64,000 nucleotides of DNA from NCBI GenBank assembly GCA_963777775.1, contig CAVZRL010000008.1, forward strand, positions 1 through 64,000. The letters run 5' to 3'. This DNA comes from WHSW01 sp963777775 (GTDB lineage Bacteria > Actinomycetota > Thermoleophilia > Solirubrobacterales > 70-9). Shown piece after piece: positions 9,597-16,594 of the stretch. A model generated the notes under the pieces. The model had not been told where the DNA came from, searched no databases, and worked only from the letters and a program-made list of their open reading frames with translations. A program made the translations under genes and the position numbers. The first letter of the stretch is position 1. Every line of letters starts with the position of its first letter.

Positions 9597-9926
9597 GTGG
9601 CTGTGAATGGCGACATCAAGGTCGCAGAGCACGCCAACTCGGACCAGTCGGAGGTCGTCGGAATCGGGGAGGGTGCGAAGCGCGAGAGGCTCTCTCGGCG
9701 AGAGACCCAGTTGCTGCGCTTCGCGATCCAGGGGCTGACCAACAACGAGATCGCGAGTCGCGTCCGGCTCTCGGCCACTGCCGTCAAGCGGCAGCTCAGG
9801 TCGACCTTCGCGAGCTTGGCGAGTCGTGCCCCCGACCGGCTCGGTGGCGGCCCCGAGATCGACGAGCCGGTCCCCGGCGGGGACGCCGGGGCGCCCGCCG
9901 CCGAGGCGACGGCCCGACGGGAGTAG
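9597..9926 (+). CDS. Small LuxR-type HTH protein
   Basis: A 109-residue protein. Residues about 30-75 (LSRRETQLLRFAIQGLTNNEIASRVRLSATAVKRQLRSTFASL) form a LuxR/GerE-type helix-turn-helix. There is no receiver or ligand domain, and the tail is Gly/Ala/Pro-rich. GTG 9597 follows the sigma-factor stop by 31 bases, so the two are probably co-transcribed. Stand-alone LuxR HTH proteins of this size act as DNA-binding regulators or need a partner. Its stop TAG lies 2 bases before the proposed CTG start of the next gene. Confidence 0.75.
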   Translation: MAVNGDIKVAEHANSDQSEVVGIGEGAKRERLSRRETQLLRFAIQGLTNNEIASRVRLSATAVKRQLRSTFASLASRAPDRLGGGPEIDEPVPGGDAGAPAAEATARRE

Positions 9927-9928
9927 CC

Positions 9929-11056
9929 CTGTCCACCGCCCCGCGCGCGGCGCGAGCTCGCGGCGTCCCGTTCGTCGATCTGCAACGCCAGCACGAAGAG
10001 CTCTCCGGCGAGCTGACGGCGGCGCTGGACGGCGTCGTCAAGCGCAGCGACCTGGTGCTCGGCGAGGAGGTCGAGAGCTTCGAGCTCGAGTTCGCGGACT
10101 TCTGCGGCGTCCGGCACGCGGTCGGGGTCTCATCGGGGACCAGGGCGCTTACCCTCGCCCTGATCGCCGCCGGGATCGGCCCGGGCGAGGAGGTCGTCGT
10201 CCCCGCCTACGCTCCGATCACCTGCGCGCTCGGGGTCCTGCACGCCGGCGCCACCCCGGTGCTCTGCGACGTCCGCGCCGACACCGGCCTGATCGACTGC
10301 GCCTCGGCCGCCGAGGTGACCGGTGGACGGACCGCCGCGGTGCTCGCTGTGCACCTCTTCGGACAGGTCTGCGACATGGACGAGGTCCGGGCGTTCGCAC
10401 AGCGCTACGGCCTGCTCGTCGTCGAGGACGCCGCCGAGGCTCCGGGCGCGCGCTTCGAGGACGCGAGGGCGGGCTCGCTCGGCGACGTGTCCGCATTCAG
10501 CTTTCACCCGCGGCGAAATCTGGGCTCGCTCGGCGACGGGGGCGCGGTCTGCACCGACGACGAGGCGATCGCGGCCCGGGTCCGCGGGCTGCGAGACCTC
10601 GGCCAGCGCCAGGCCGGAGAGCACGTCGAGATCGGATTCGAGGCGCGGCTTCACGACCCGCAGGCCGCGGTGCTGCGGGTCAAGCTTCGCCACCTGGACG
10701 AGAAGAACGAGGCGCGCCGGGCCTGGGCGGCGATGTACTCGACCGCCCTGCCAGCCGAGGCGACCACGCTCTGGGAGCACCCCCGGGCCGAGTGCGTCTA
10801 CCACCTGTTCCCGATCCGGGTCTCGAGCCGTGACGCGGTGCTGGCGCGACTTCGCGAGCAGCAGATCGACGCCGGGGTCCACTACGCGCCGGCGCTGCAC
10901 GAGCAGCCGGTGCTGGCCGGCCACCGGCTCGCCCACGGCGGGGTCGGGGCGACCGAGGAGTGGGCCGCCGAGGAGCTGTCGCTGCCGATGTTCCCCGAGC
11001 TCACGGTCGAGGAAGTGCACCAGGTCGCCGAGGCCGTCGCGCAGGCCGTCGACTGA
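9929..11056 (+). CDS. DegT/DnrJ/EryC1-family protein lacking the PLP lysine
   Basis: Fold-type-I PLP-family protein of the sugar aminotransferase group, about 375 residues. It has VPFVDLQRQHEEL, VGVSSGTRALTLALIAAGIGPGEEVVVPAYAP, FGQVCDMDEV and VEDAAEAPGA. The motif that normally reads F-x-P-x-K-N-L-G holds the PLP-binding lysine; here it is FHPRRNLGSLGDGGAV, with Arg (codon 10514-10516) at the lysine position. The usual N-terminal block is only included if translation starts at CTG 9929, which has GGGAG 6 bases before it. The first standard start, GTG 10055, would delete it. It may be a dehydratase-like or non-catalytic homologue rather than an aminotransferase. Confidence 0.8.
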   Translation: MSTAPRAARARGVPFVDLQRQHEELSGELTAALDGVVKRSDLVLGEEVESFELEFADFCGVRHAVGVSSGTRALTLALIAAGIGPGEEVVVPAYAPITCALGVLHAGATPVLCDVRADTGLIDCASAAEVTGGRTAAVLAVHLFGQVCDMDEVRAFAQRYGLLVVEDAAEAPGARFEDARAGSLGDVSAFSFHPRRNLGSLGDGGAVCTDDEAIAARVRGLRDLGQRQAGEHVEIGFEARLHDPQAAVLRVKLRHLDEKNEARRAWAAMYSTALPAEATTLWEHPRAECVYHLFPIRVSSRDAVLARLREQQIDAGVHYAPALHEQPVLAGHRLAHGGVGATEEWAAEELSLPMFPELTVEEVHQVAEAVAQAVD

Positions 11057-11071
11057 GCCGCTCGGACCCGA

Positions 11072-11144
11072 CGCGCCCGGCAGGATTCGAACCTGCGACT
11101 TCTGCCTCCGGAGGGCAGCGCTCTATCCACTGAGCTACGGGCGC
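11072..11144 (-). tRNA. tRNA-Arg (CCG anticodon)
   Basis: On the minus strand a 73-base cloverleaf can be drawn. The acceptor stem is GCGCCCG/CGGGCGC with discriminator G; D-stem GCTC/GAGC; anticodon stem CTGCC/GGCAG with loop CTCCGGA, giving anticodon CCG; T-arm GCAGG-TTCGAAT-CCTGC. The 3' CCA is not encoded. It reads the arginine codon CGG, which is common in such GC-rich genes. Confidence 0.95.
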
Positions 11145-11174
11145 TAGGCCGCGCAGTTTAGGCGCCCGCCGGAC

Positions 11175-11180
11175 TACGCT
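11175..11180 (+). promoter_or_regulatory. Putative -10 box (TACGCT) for rnz
   Basis: TACGCT ends 7 bases before ATG 11188, leaving no room for a ribosome binding site. This suggests a leaderless transcript. Confidence 0.4.
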
Positions 11181-11187
11181 CCCGGCG

Positions 11188-12177
11188 ATGGAAATGGACC
11201 TCGTCTTCCTCGGCACCGGGGGCTCGGTGCCGACCGCCCGCCGCTCGACCGCCTGCCTGCTCGCCCGCGTCGGCGGCGACAAGCTGCTCTTCGACTGCGG
11301 CGAGGGATCGCAGCGCCAGATGCAGCGCTCGACCGGGCTCGTCGCCCTCGACGAGATCTATGTCACCCACCTGCACGCCGACCACTACCTCGGGATCCCG
11401 GGGCTGCTCAAGACCTACGACCTCGGCGGCAGGGAGCGTGATCTGCGGGTGATCGGGCCGCCGGGCCTGATCGAGCTGTTCAAGTCGCTGCGGCGGATCT
11501 TCGGCCGGCTCGCCTACGAGCTCGAGCTGGTCGAGCTCGAGCCCGGCGAGGCGGTGCGACACGACGGCTACGAGGTGCGGGCGTTCGCGGTCGAGCACCG
11601 CACGACCGCCTTCGGCTACGCGCTGGTCGAGGACCCGCGTCCGGGCCGCTTCGACCCCGAGGCGGCCGAGCGGCTCGGGGTCAGCGCCGGCCCCGAGTTC
11701 AAGCGCCTGCAGGACGGCGAGCCGGTCCAGGGAGCCGCCGGCGCGGTCGCTCCCGAGCAGGTGATGGGCGAGCCCCGTGCCGGGCGCAAGCTGGTGATCA
11801 GCGGCGACACGGCGCCATGCGAGATGACCGCCGTCGCCGCGCACCAGGCTCAGGTCCTGGTCCACGACGCCAGCTTCGCCGACGCCGAAGCCGAGCGCGC
11901 TCGCGAGACCGGCCACTCGACGGCCCGGGAGGCGGCGCAGCTGGCAGCGGCGGCCGCGGTCGAGATGCTCGCCCTGGTACACGTCTCCTCGCGCTATGAC
12001 GTTCGCGAGGTGCTGGCCGAGGCGAGCGGGGAGTTCGAGCGCACAGTCGCACCGCGCGACTTCGACCTGCTCGAGATCCCGTTCCCCGAGCGCGGCGCGC
12101 CGCAGCTGATCGAGCGCGGCGCCCGTCCGCGGCGCGAGCCGCCGAACGAAGTGAACGAGCGCCTGCATCACGGATAA
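11188..12177 (+). CDS. rnz: Ribonuclease Z (tRNA 3' endonuclease)
   Basis: A 329-residue metallo-beta-lactamase-fold enzyme that removes the 3' trailer from tRNA precursors. FLGTGGSVPTARRSTACLL opens the protein. The zinc motif THLHADH is at residues 60-66. GYEVRAFAVEHRTTAFGYALVE, ISGDTAPCE and LVHDASF then TGHSTAREAAQLA follow in the RNase Z order. Length and N terminus match bacterial RNase Z. It lies directly beyond the tRNA-Arg gene on the opposite strand, and the product would process transcripts such as that one. Confidence 0.92.
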   Translation: MEMDLVFLGTGGSVPTARRSTACLLARVGGDKLLFDCGEGSQRQMQRSTGLVALDEIYVTHLHADHYLGIPGLLKTYDLGGRERDLRVIGPPGLIELFKSLRRIFGRLAYELELVELEPGEAVRHDGYEVRAFAVEHRTTAFGYALVEDPRPGRFDPEAAERLGVSAGPEFKRLQDGEPVQGAAGAVAPEQVMGEPRAGRKLVISGDTAPCEMTAVAAHQAQVLVHDASFADAEAERARETGHSTAREAAQLAAAAAVEMLALVHVSSRYDVREVLAEASGEFERTVAPRDFDLLEIPFPERGAPQLIERGARPRREPPNEVNERLHHG

Positions 12178-12227
12178 GCGGTGTAGCGGCGAGAGGGTCG
12201 CCCGGGCACACCCCGTAACGGAACGGG

Positions 12228-12944
12228 ATGAGCCGAGCCCACGGCCACCGGACGAGCAGGGCGCGCGCGGCGGGCCTGGCGCTCGTCGCGGCGATCGCCG
12301 GCGCCTGCCTGGCGCCCAAGCCGGCGCCGGCGGCGGTCTCGCACGTGATCCAGGCGGGGGAGACGCTGTGGTCGGTCTCGGCCGCCAACAACCTGACCAC
12401 GAGGACGGTCGCCGCCTTCAACGGGCTCTCCGAGGAGAGCCAGGTGATCGAGGGCCAGACGATCCAGGTCCCGACCGTGGAGGAGGGCGCCGCGGCGCTG
12501 GCGGCGGCCGGGATCACCCCGGGCGCCACCGAGGTCGCCGCCGTCCCCACGACGTCCTCCGCCGCGCCGGTGCCGGCGCCGGGATCGACCTACGGGCTCG
12601 GCCACATTCCCTCGCCCTGGGGCGAGCTGCATCTCGATCCGGCCGCGGCAGAGTCCTGGAACGCGATGCGCGCAGCGGCCCTGGCGCAGTTCGGGGTCGA
12701 CCTGCATCCCGACGGACTGCTCTCCGCCTACCGCACCTATGAGCAGCAGGCCTACCTCTACGACCTCTACCTCGCCGGCCAGGGCGCACCGGCCAATCCG
12801 CCCGGCAGCTCCACCCACGAGCTCGGCATCTCGGTCGACGTCGCCGAGCCCGTGATGCGCGACGTGATCGACCAGATCGGCGCCGCCTACGGCTGGGCCG
12901 GGACGATCCCCTCGGAGTGGTGGCACGTCGCCTACCTCGGCTGA
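12228..12944 (+). CDS. Secreted LysM / VanY-like D,D-carboxypeptidase (M15)
   Basis: A 238-residue exported protein. A basic start and hydrophobic segment (about residues 15-36, ending in PAPAA) form the signal peptide. A LysM peptidoglycan-binding domain covers about 38-82 (HVIQAGETLWSVSAANNLT). A Pro/Ala linker leads to an M15-type peptidase with SAYRTYEQQ (R169), STHELGISVDV (H197, D204) and EWWHVAY (H233), the zinc ligands of VanY-like D-alanyl-D-alanine carboxypeptidases. It would trim stem peptides in the wall. Start ATG 12228. Confidence 0.87.
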   Translation: MSRAHGHRTSRARAAGLALVAAIAGACLAPKPAPAAVSHVIQAGETLWSVSAANNLTTRTVAAFNGLSEESQVIEGQTIQVPTVEEGAAALAAAGITPGATEVAAVPTTSSAAPVPAPGSTYGLGHIPSPWGELHLDPAAAESWNAMRAAALAQFGVDLHPDGLLSAYRTYEQQAYLYDLYLAGQGAPANPPGSSTHELGISVDVAEPVMRDVIDQIGAAYGWAGTIPSEWWHVAYLG

Positions 12945-12975
12945 GCAGCTGACCGAGGTGGCGACCCCGGGCTGA

Positions 12976-13848
12976 TCAGCCGAGGGGCGCGACGTGGTCG
13001 GCGATCGCGTAGGCGAGCGGCTCGGCCTGGTCCTCCTGGAGGAAGTGCTTGGCCGGGAGCAGGATCGCGTCCTCGACCCCGAGCACTCGCTGGACCTCGC
13101 GCATCCGGTCGAGCCCGAGCGCCGGATCGTCCTCGCCCCAGACGACGAGCGCCGGCCAGCGATGCTCGGCGAGTCCCTGGTGCAGAAAGCGCTGCTTTTC
13201 CTCCGTGAGCTCGAAGCCGCGCATGATCTGCAGGAAGGCGCGCCCACCGTCGAGCCGGTGGACGAGCGCGTGGTAGGCGTAGATCTCGGCCTTCGACATC
13301 GCCCCGCGGTCGCCGAGGCCCTGCTGGCGAAAGAGGGAGGCGAACACGGGCTGCGGGGTGGCGCCGAGCCAGAGCGAGCCGAGCCCGGGGATCGCGAACG
13401 GGCGCATCGGCCACGGGCGGCGAAAGCCGGCCGGGCTGAGCAGGGTGTTGAGCGCGGTCAGCGACTGGACCCGCTCGGGATTGCGGATCGCCCATTCGCA
13501 GCCGATCGGCCCGCCGATGTCGTGGACGACGAGGTGACAGCGCTCGATCTCGAGCGCCTCCAGGGCCTCGCCGAGCCAGCGAGCGAGGCCCGACCAGGTG
13601 TAGTCGAACTCGGTCGGGCGATCGGCGAGGCCGAGGCCGGGGAAGTCGAGCGCCACCGCGCGCAGCCCCTGGTCGGCGAGCGGGGCCATCATCTTGCGGT
13701 ACAGAAACGAGCTCGCCGGCACCCCGTGCAGGAGCACGACCACCGGACCGCGTCCCTGCTCGCGGACGAAGCTGCGCACGCCACCGGCGGTGAACCGGCG
13801 CCCGGCGGCGCTGTGGATCCCGATCACCTGCGCGACGTCGGCGTTCAC
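12976..13848 (-). CDS. Haloalkane-dehalogenase-like alpha/beta hydrolase
   Basis: A 290-residue alpha/beta hydrolase. HGVPASSFLYRKMM holds the oxyanion-hole HG. VVHDIGGPIGCEWAIRNPERV places Asp110 in the nucleophile position, as in haloalkane dehalogenases and epoxide hydrolases rather than a serine esterase. VVWGEDDPALG and AKHFLQEDQAE give the acid and the base histidine. The sequence around the nucleophile favours dehalogenase-type chemistry, but the substrate is unknown. It is convergent with the LysM peptidase gene and separated from it by only 31 bases. Confidence 0.82.
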   Translation of the reverse strand: MNADVAQVIGIHSAAGRRFTAGGVRSFVREQGRGPVVVLLHGVPASSFLYRKMMAPLADQGLRAVALDFPGLGLADRPTEFDYTWSGLARWLGEALEALEIERCHLVVHDIGGPIGCEWAIRNPERVQSLTALNTLLSPAGFRRPWPMRPFAIPGLGSLWLGATPQPVFASLFRQQGLGDRGAMSKAEIYAYHALVHRLDGGRAFLQIMRGFELTEEKQRFLHQGLAEHRWPALVVWGEDDPALGLDRMREVQRVLGVEDAILLPAKHFLQEDQAEPLAYAIADHVAPLG

Positions 13849-14034
13849 GGGGCGGATGATTACCGAACCGCATCGGCCTGGCGCGGGCGCGTGCAGCGTC
13901 GACTCTCGCCGAAATCGGCTCGTGCGGGCTCGTCATCACGAGCCGAGTTAGGATCAAGGAGCTTGAGGCACGCCCGGCGAAAAGCGGCGCGCGCGCTTGA
14001 CCGAAACGGGACACGCTGGGCATATGCGGCCATC

Positions 14035-14856
14035 GTGTCCGTGTTGACCACATGGCGCCGCCGCGAGCTCTGGTGGCTCCATTATCGACGCGGCGTTTGG
14101 TACCACCACACTCGAGACGGGGTCATCCCGTGGCCCACGGCGCATGTCCCAAATCAGGCTCGCTGGGATGACGAAACGCTCGATTACTTTTGCCGGGAGT
14201 ACGTCCCAGGCCCGGGCGACACGGTCGTCGATGTTGGCGCAGGAGTTGGCTCTGAAATAGGGACGTGGGTACGACTAACCGGTGATAGCGGGCGCATCAT
14301 TGCCATCGAAGCCCATCCCACGAGCTACGCGCAGATGGCTGCGCTCGTCGAAGCCAACGGATACGACGTTGCCCTGGTCCAGGCGGCGGTCGCCGATCAA
14401 GCAGGCACGGTGACGATCAGCGACAGGGAGACCGGCGAGCGCGGTCATACGATCGTTGGAGGCGACAGCGGCCCACGAGTTAGGGCGCTAACTCTCGATG
14501 ACATTCTCGCTGGACAAGGTGTAAGTCGCATCGACTTGCTCAAAATGAACATTGAGGGAGCCGAACGCCTTGCGATCGAGGGGATGACCGAATCGATCAA
14601 GAACACGAGGCATGCCGCGATCGCGTGTCACGACTTTCTCGCAGACCGAGAATCGCGCCCTGAGCTAAGAACAAAGGATGAGGTGCGGGCTTTCCTTGTC
14701 GATAATGGCTTCACCGTCGTCGAGCGACCTCGGGACGATCGCCGCCCATGGACCGGGGACTACCTGTACGCCTCCCGCACGCCGAGGTCTCGGCCAGTTA
14801 GTGAGCCGTTTCGGAGGTTCGCGCCCTCCGCTCGGCTAGCGCTTCGGGCCTCCTAG
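14035..14856 (+). CDS. FkbM-family SAM methyltransferase (lower-GC gene)
   Basis: A 273-residue methyltransferase. TVVDVGAGVGSEIGTWVRL (about residues 63-81) is SAM motif I. RIIAIEAHPTSYAQMAALVEANG, VRALTLDDILA and RIDLLKMNIEGAERLAIEGM are the FkbM-family signatures; the last contains the conserved D..K.D/N.EG. FkbM enzymes O-methylate sugars, polyketides or lipids. GTG 14035 is the first plausible start, but an upstream start is possible because the frame is open far 5' as an antisense shadow. Base composition is lower than in neighbours (34 of 60 G+C in 14221-14280), consistent with acquisition from elsewhere. Confidence 0.8.
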   Translation: MSVLTTWRRRELWWLHYRRGVWYHHTRDGVIPWPTAHVPNQARWDDETLDYFCREYVPGPGDTVVDVGAGVGSEIGTWVRLTGDSGRIIAIEAHPTSYAQMAALVEANGYDVALVQAAVADQAGTVTISDRETGERGHTIVGGDSGPRVRALTLDDILAGQGVSRIDLLKMNIEGAERLAIEGMTESIKNTRHAAIACHDFLADRESRPELRTKDEVRAFLVDNGFTVVERPRDDRRPWTGDYLYASRTPRSRPVSEPFRRFAPSARLALRAS

Positions 14857-14964
14857 GGGTGGCAGGGTCGAGTTGCACTTGACGCTGTTTGCGCGATAAG
14901 CAAGCGGGAAACCGCTTGTCGATCGAGTTCCGCGCTGTCCGCTGGTAGTCTCGCCTCGTCGGTT

Positions 14965-14997
14965 CCTTTAACCCGGTCCCGCGAGGCCAGGAAGGAG
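14965..14997 (+). promoter_or_regulatory. Candidate PyrR-binding loop overlapping the pyrR ribosome binding site
   Basis: The RNA CCTTTAACCCGG-TCCCGCGAGG-CCAGGAAGG resembles the conserved PyrR-binding hairpin: flanking CCTT/AAGG, an internal UAA bulge, and a terminal loop of the GUCC-x-GxGAGG type. The AAGGAG at 14992-14997 is the ribosome binding site of the next gene and lies in the 3' arm. PyrR-UMP binding would therefore hide it, a translational mode proposed for actinobacteria. Confidence 0.6.
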
Positions 14998-15002
14998 CGT
15001 TG

Positions 15003-15587
15003 GTGACAAACGCGCCCACCAGGGTGGTGCTCGATCGCGACGACCTGCGCCGCGTCCTCGTCCGGATCGCCCACGAGATCGTCGAGAAGAACCCGGCCCC
15101 GAGCCGGCTGGCGCTGGTCGGCATCCACACCCGCGGGGCGGTGCTGGCGCGGCGCCTGCATACCCTGGTCGGAGAGCTGACCGGGTCCGAGCTGCCGCTC
15201 GGCGACCTCGACATCTCCTTCTATCGCGACGACCTGCCCAACCGCGAGCCCGGCGCCCAGCCGATCGTCCACTCCTCGCACCTGGACTTCGAGCTCGACG
15301 GCCGCACGGTGGTGCTGGTCGACGACGTTCTGTTCACCGGACGCACGGTGCGGGCGGCGATCGACGCCCTGTTCGACTACGGCCGCCCGCAGCGCGTCCA
15401 GCTCGCGGTCCTGGCCGACCGCGGCCACCGTGAGCTTCCGATCCGCCCCGACTACGTCGGCAAGAACCTGCCGACCGCCCGCGACGAGCGCGTCTTCGTG
15501 CGCCTCGACGAGACCGACGAGACCGATGAGGTGACGATCGACGCCGTGCCGGCGGCGTCGGGCGCTGCCACCGAGGAGGAGAGATGA
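15003..15587 (+). CDS. pyrR: PyrR bifunctional regulator / uracil phosphoribosyltransferase
   Basis: A 194-residue type I phosphoribosyltransferase. The PRPP loop VLVDDVLFTGRT is at residues 104-115. ALVGIHTRGAVLARRL, GDLDISFYRDDL and LADRGHRELPIRPDYVGKNLPT are PyrR signatures. In its family it binds pyr-operon mRNA in response to UMP and has weak UPRTase activity. GTG 15003 is preferred over TTG 15000 because it is 5 bases from AAGGAG. The C-terminal 20 residues are a variable acidic tail. Its stop overlaps the pyrB start (ATGA). Confidence 0.95.
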   Translation: MTNAPTRVVLDRDDLRRVLVRIAHEIVEKNPAPSRLALVGIHTRGAVLARRLHTLVGELTGSELPLGDLDISFYRDDLPNREPGAQPIVHSSHLDFELDGRTVVLVDDVLFTGRTVRAAIDALFDYGRPQRVQLAVLADRGHRELPIRPDYVGKNLPTARDERVFVRLDETDETDEVTIDAVPAASGAATEEER

Positions 15588-16555
15588 GGCACCTGCTGGC
15601 GATCGAGGACCTCGAGCGCCCCGACATCGAGCGGATCATGGAGCGCGCGACGAGCTTCGCAGAGGTCGGGCGGCGCGACATCAAGAAGGTGCCGACCCTG
15701 CGCGGGCGCACGATCGTCAGCCTCTTCTACGAGTCGAGCACCCGGACCAGCTCCTCGTTCGAGCTGGCCGCGAAGCGCCTCTCCGCCGACGTCATCTCGA
15801 TCAAGGCCGCCGGCTCCGCAGTCGACAAGGGCGAGTCGCTGCGGGACACGATCGCGACCCTCTCCGCCTACGCGCCCGAGGCGATCGTGATCCGCCATCC
15901 CCACGCGGGGGCGGCGAAGCTGGTCACCGGGTGGACCTCGGCGGCGGTGATCAACGCCGGCGACGGCAAGCACGAGCACCCGAGCCAGGCGTTGCTCGAC
16001 GCCTACACCCTGCTGGATCGGCTCGGCTCGCTCGAGGGCCGCCGGATCTGGATCGTCGGCGACGTCCTGCACAGCCGCGTCGCCCGCTCGTGCGCGCTCT
16101 GCTTCGGGGCGATGGGCGCGCGGGTGACGATCTGCGGGCCGCCGACCCTGATCCCGCGCGACGCCGCCGAGGCGCTCGGAGCCGAGGTCGCCTACGACCT
16201 CGAGCGGCTCGGCGAGGCGGACGTCGTCTACGCGCTGCGGATGCAGAAGGAGCGCATGGGGGAGTCGTTCGTGCCCTCGATCCGCGAGTACGCCGCCCAC
16301 TACCAGATCGACTCGCGCCGGCTCGGCCCGCGACAGCTGCTCATGCACCCGGGGCCGGTGAACCGCGGGATCGAGCTCTCCCCCGACGTGATCGACGGCC
16401 CCGCCTCGCTGATCACCGCCCAGGTCGAGAGCGGGCTCGTGGTCCGGATGGCGATCCTCTACGAGATCCTCGCCGGCGGCGAGCCGAGGGCCTCCGGCGA
16501 CCGGCGCGAGGACGCCGAGCTGCCGGCCCCGACCCCGATCGGAGAGCCCGCCTAG
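15584..16555 (+). CDS. pyrB: Aspartate carbamoyltransferase catalytic subunit
   Basis: A 323-residue enzyme joining carbamoyl phosphate and aspartate, the second step of UMP synthesis. The carbamoyl-phosphate site SSTRTSSSFE is at residues 51-60. The family GAGxxxHPTQ motif appears as GDGKHEHPSQALLD at 126-139. MHPGPVNRG is at about 254-262. No regulatory PyrI gene is present, as expected outside enterobacteria. It starts by an ATGA overlap with pyrR; pyrC follows after about 39 bases. Confidence 0.95.
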   Translation: MRHLLAIEDLERPDIERIMERATSFAEVGRRDIKKVPTLRGRTIVSLFYESSTRTSSSFELAAKRLSADVISIKAAGSAVDKGESLRDTIATLSAYAPEAIVIRHPHAGAAKLVTGWTSAAVINAGDGKHEHPSQALLDAYTLLDRLGSLEGRRIWIVGDVLHSRVARSCALCFGAMGARVTICGPPTLIPRDAAEALGAEVAYDLERLGEADVVYALRMQKERMGESFVPSIREYAAHYQIDSRRLGPRQLLMHPGPVNRGIELSPDVIDGPASLITAQVESGLVVRMAILYEILAGGEPRASGDRREDAELPAPTPIGEPA

Positions 16556-16594
16556 TGGCACCCGCTCCCGAGCCCGGGGCGCCCGATCTCCTCG

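Noticed and set aside
12994..14034. Long 5' extension of the FkbM methyltransferase frame
   Set aside because: It lies antisense to the dehalogenase-like gene and has no domain; the methyltransferase begins near 14035.
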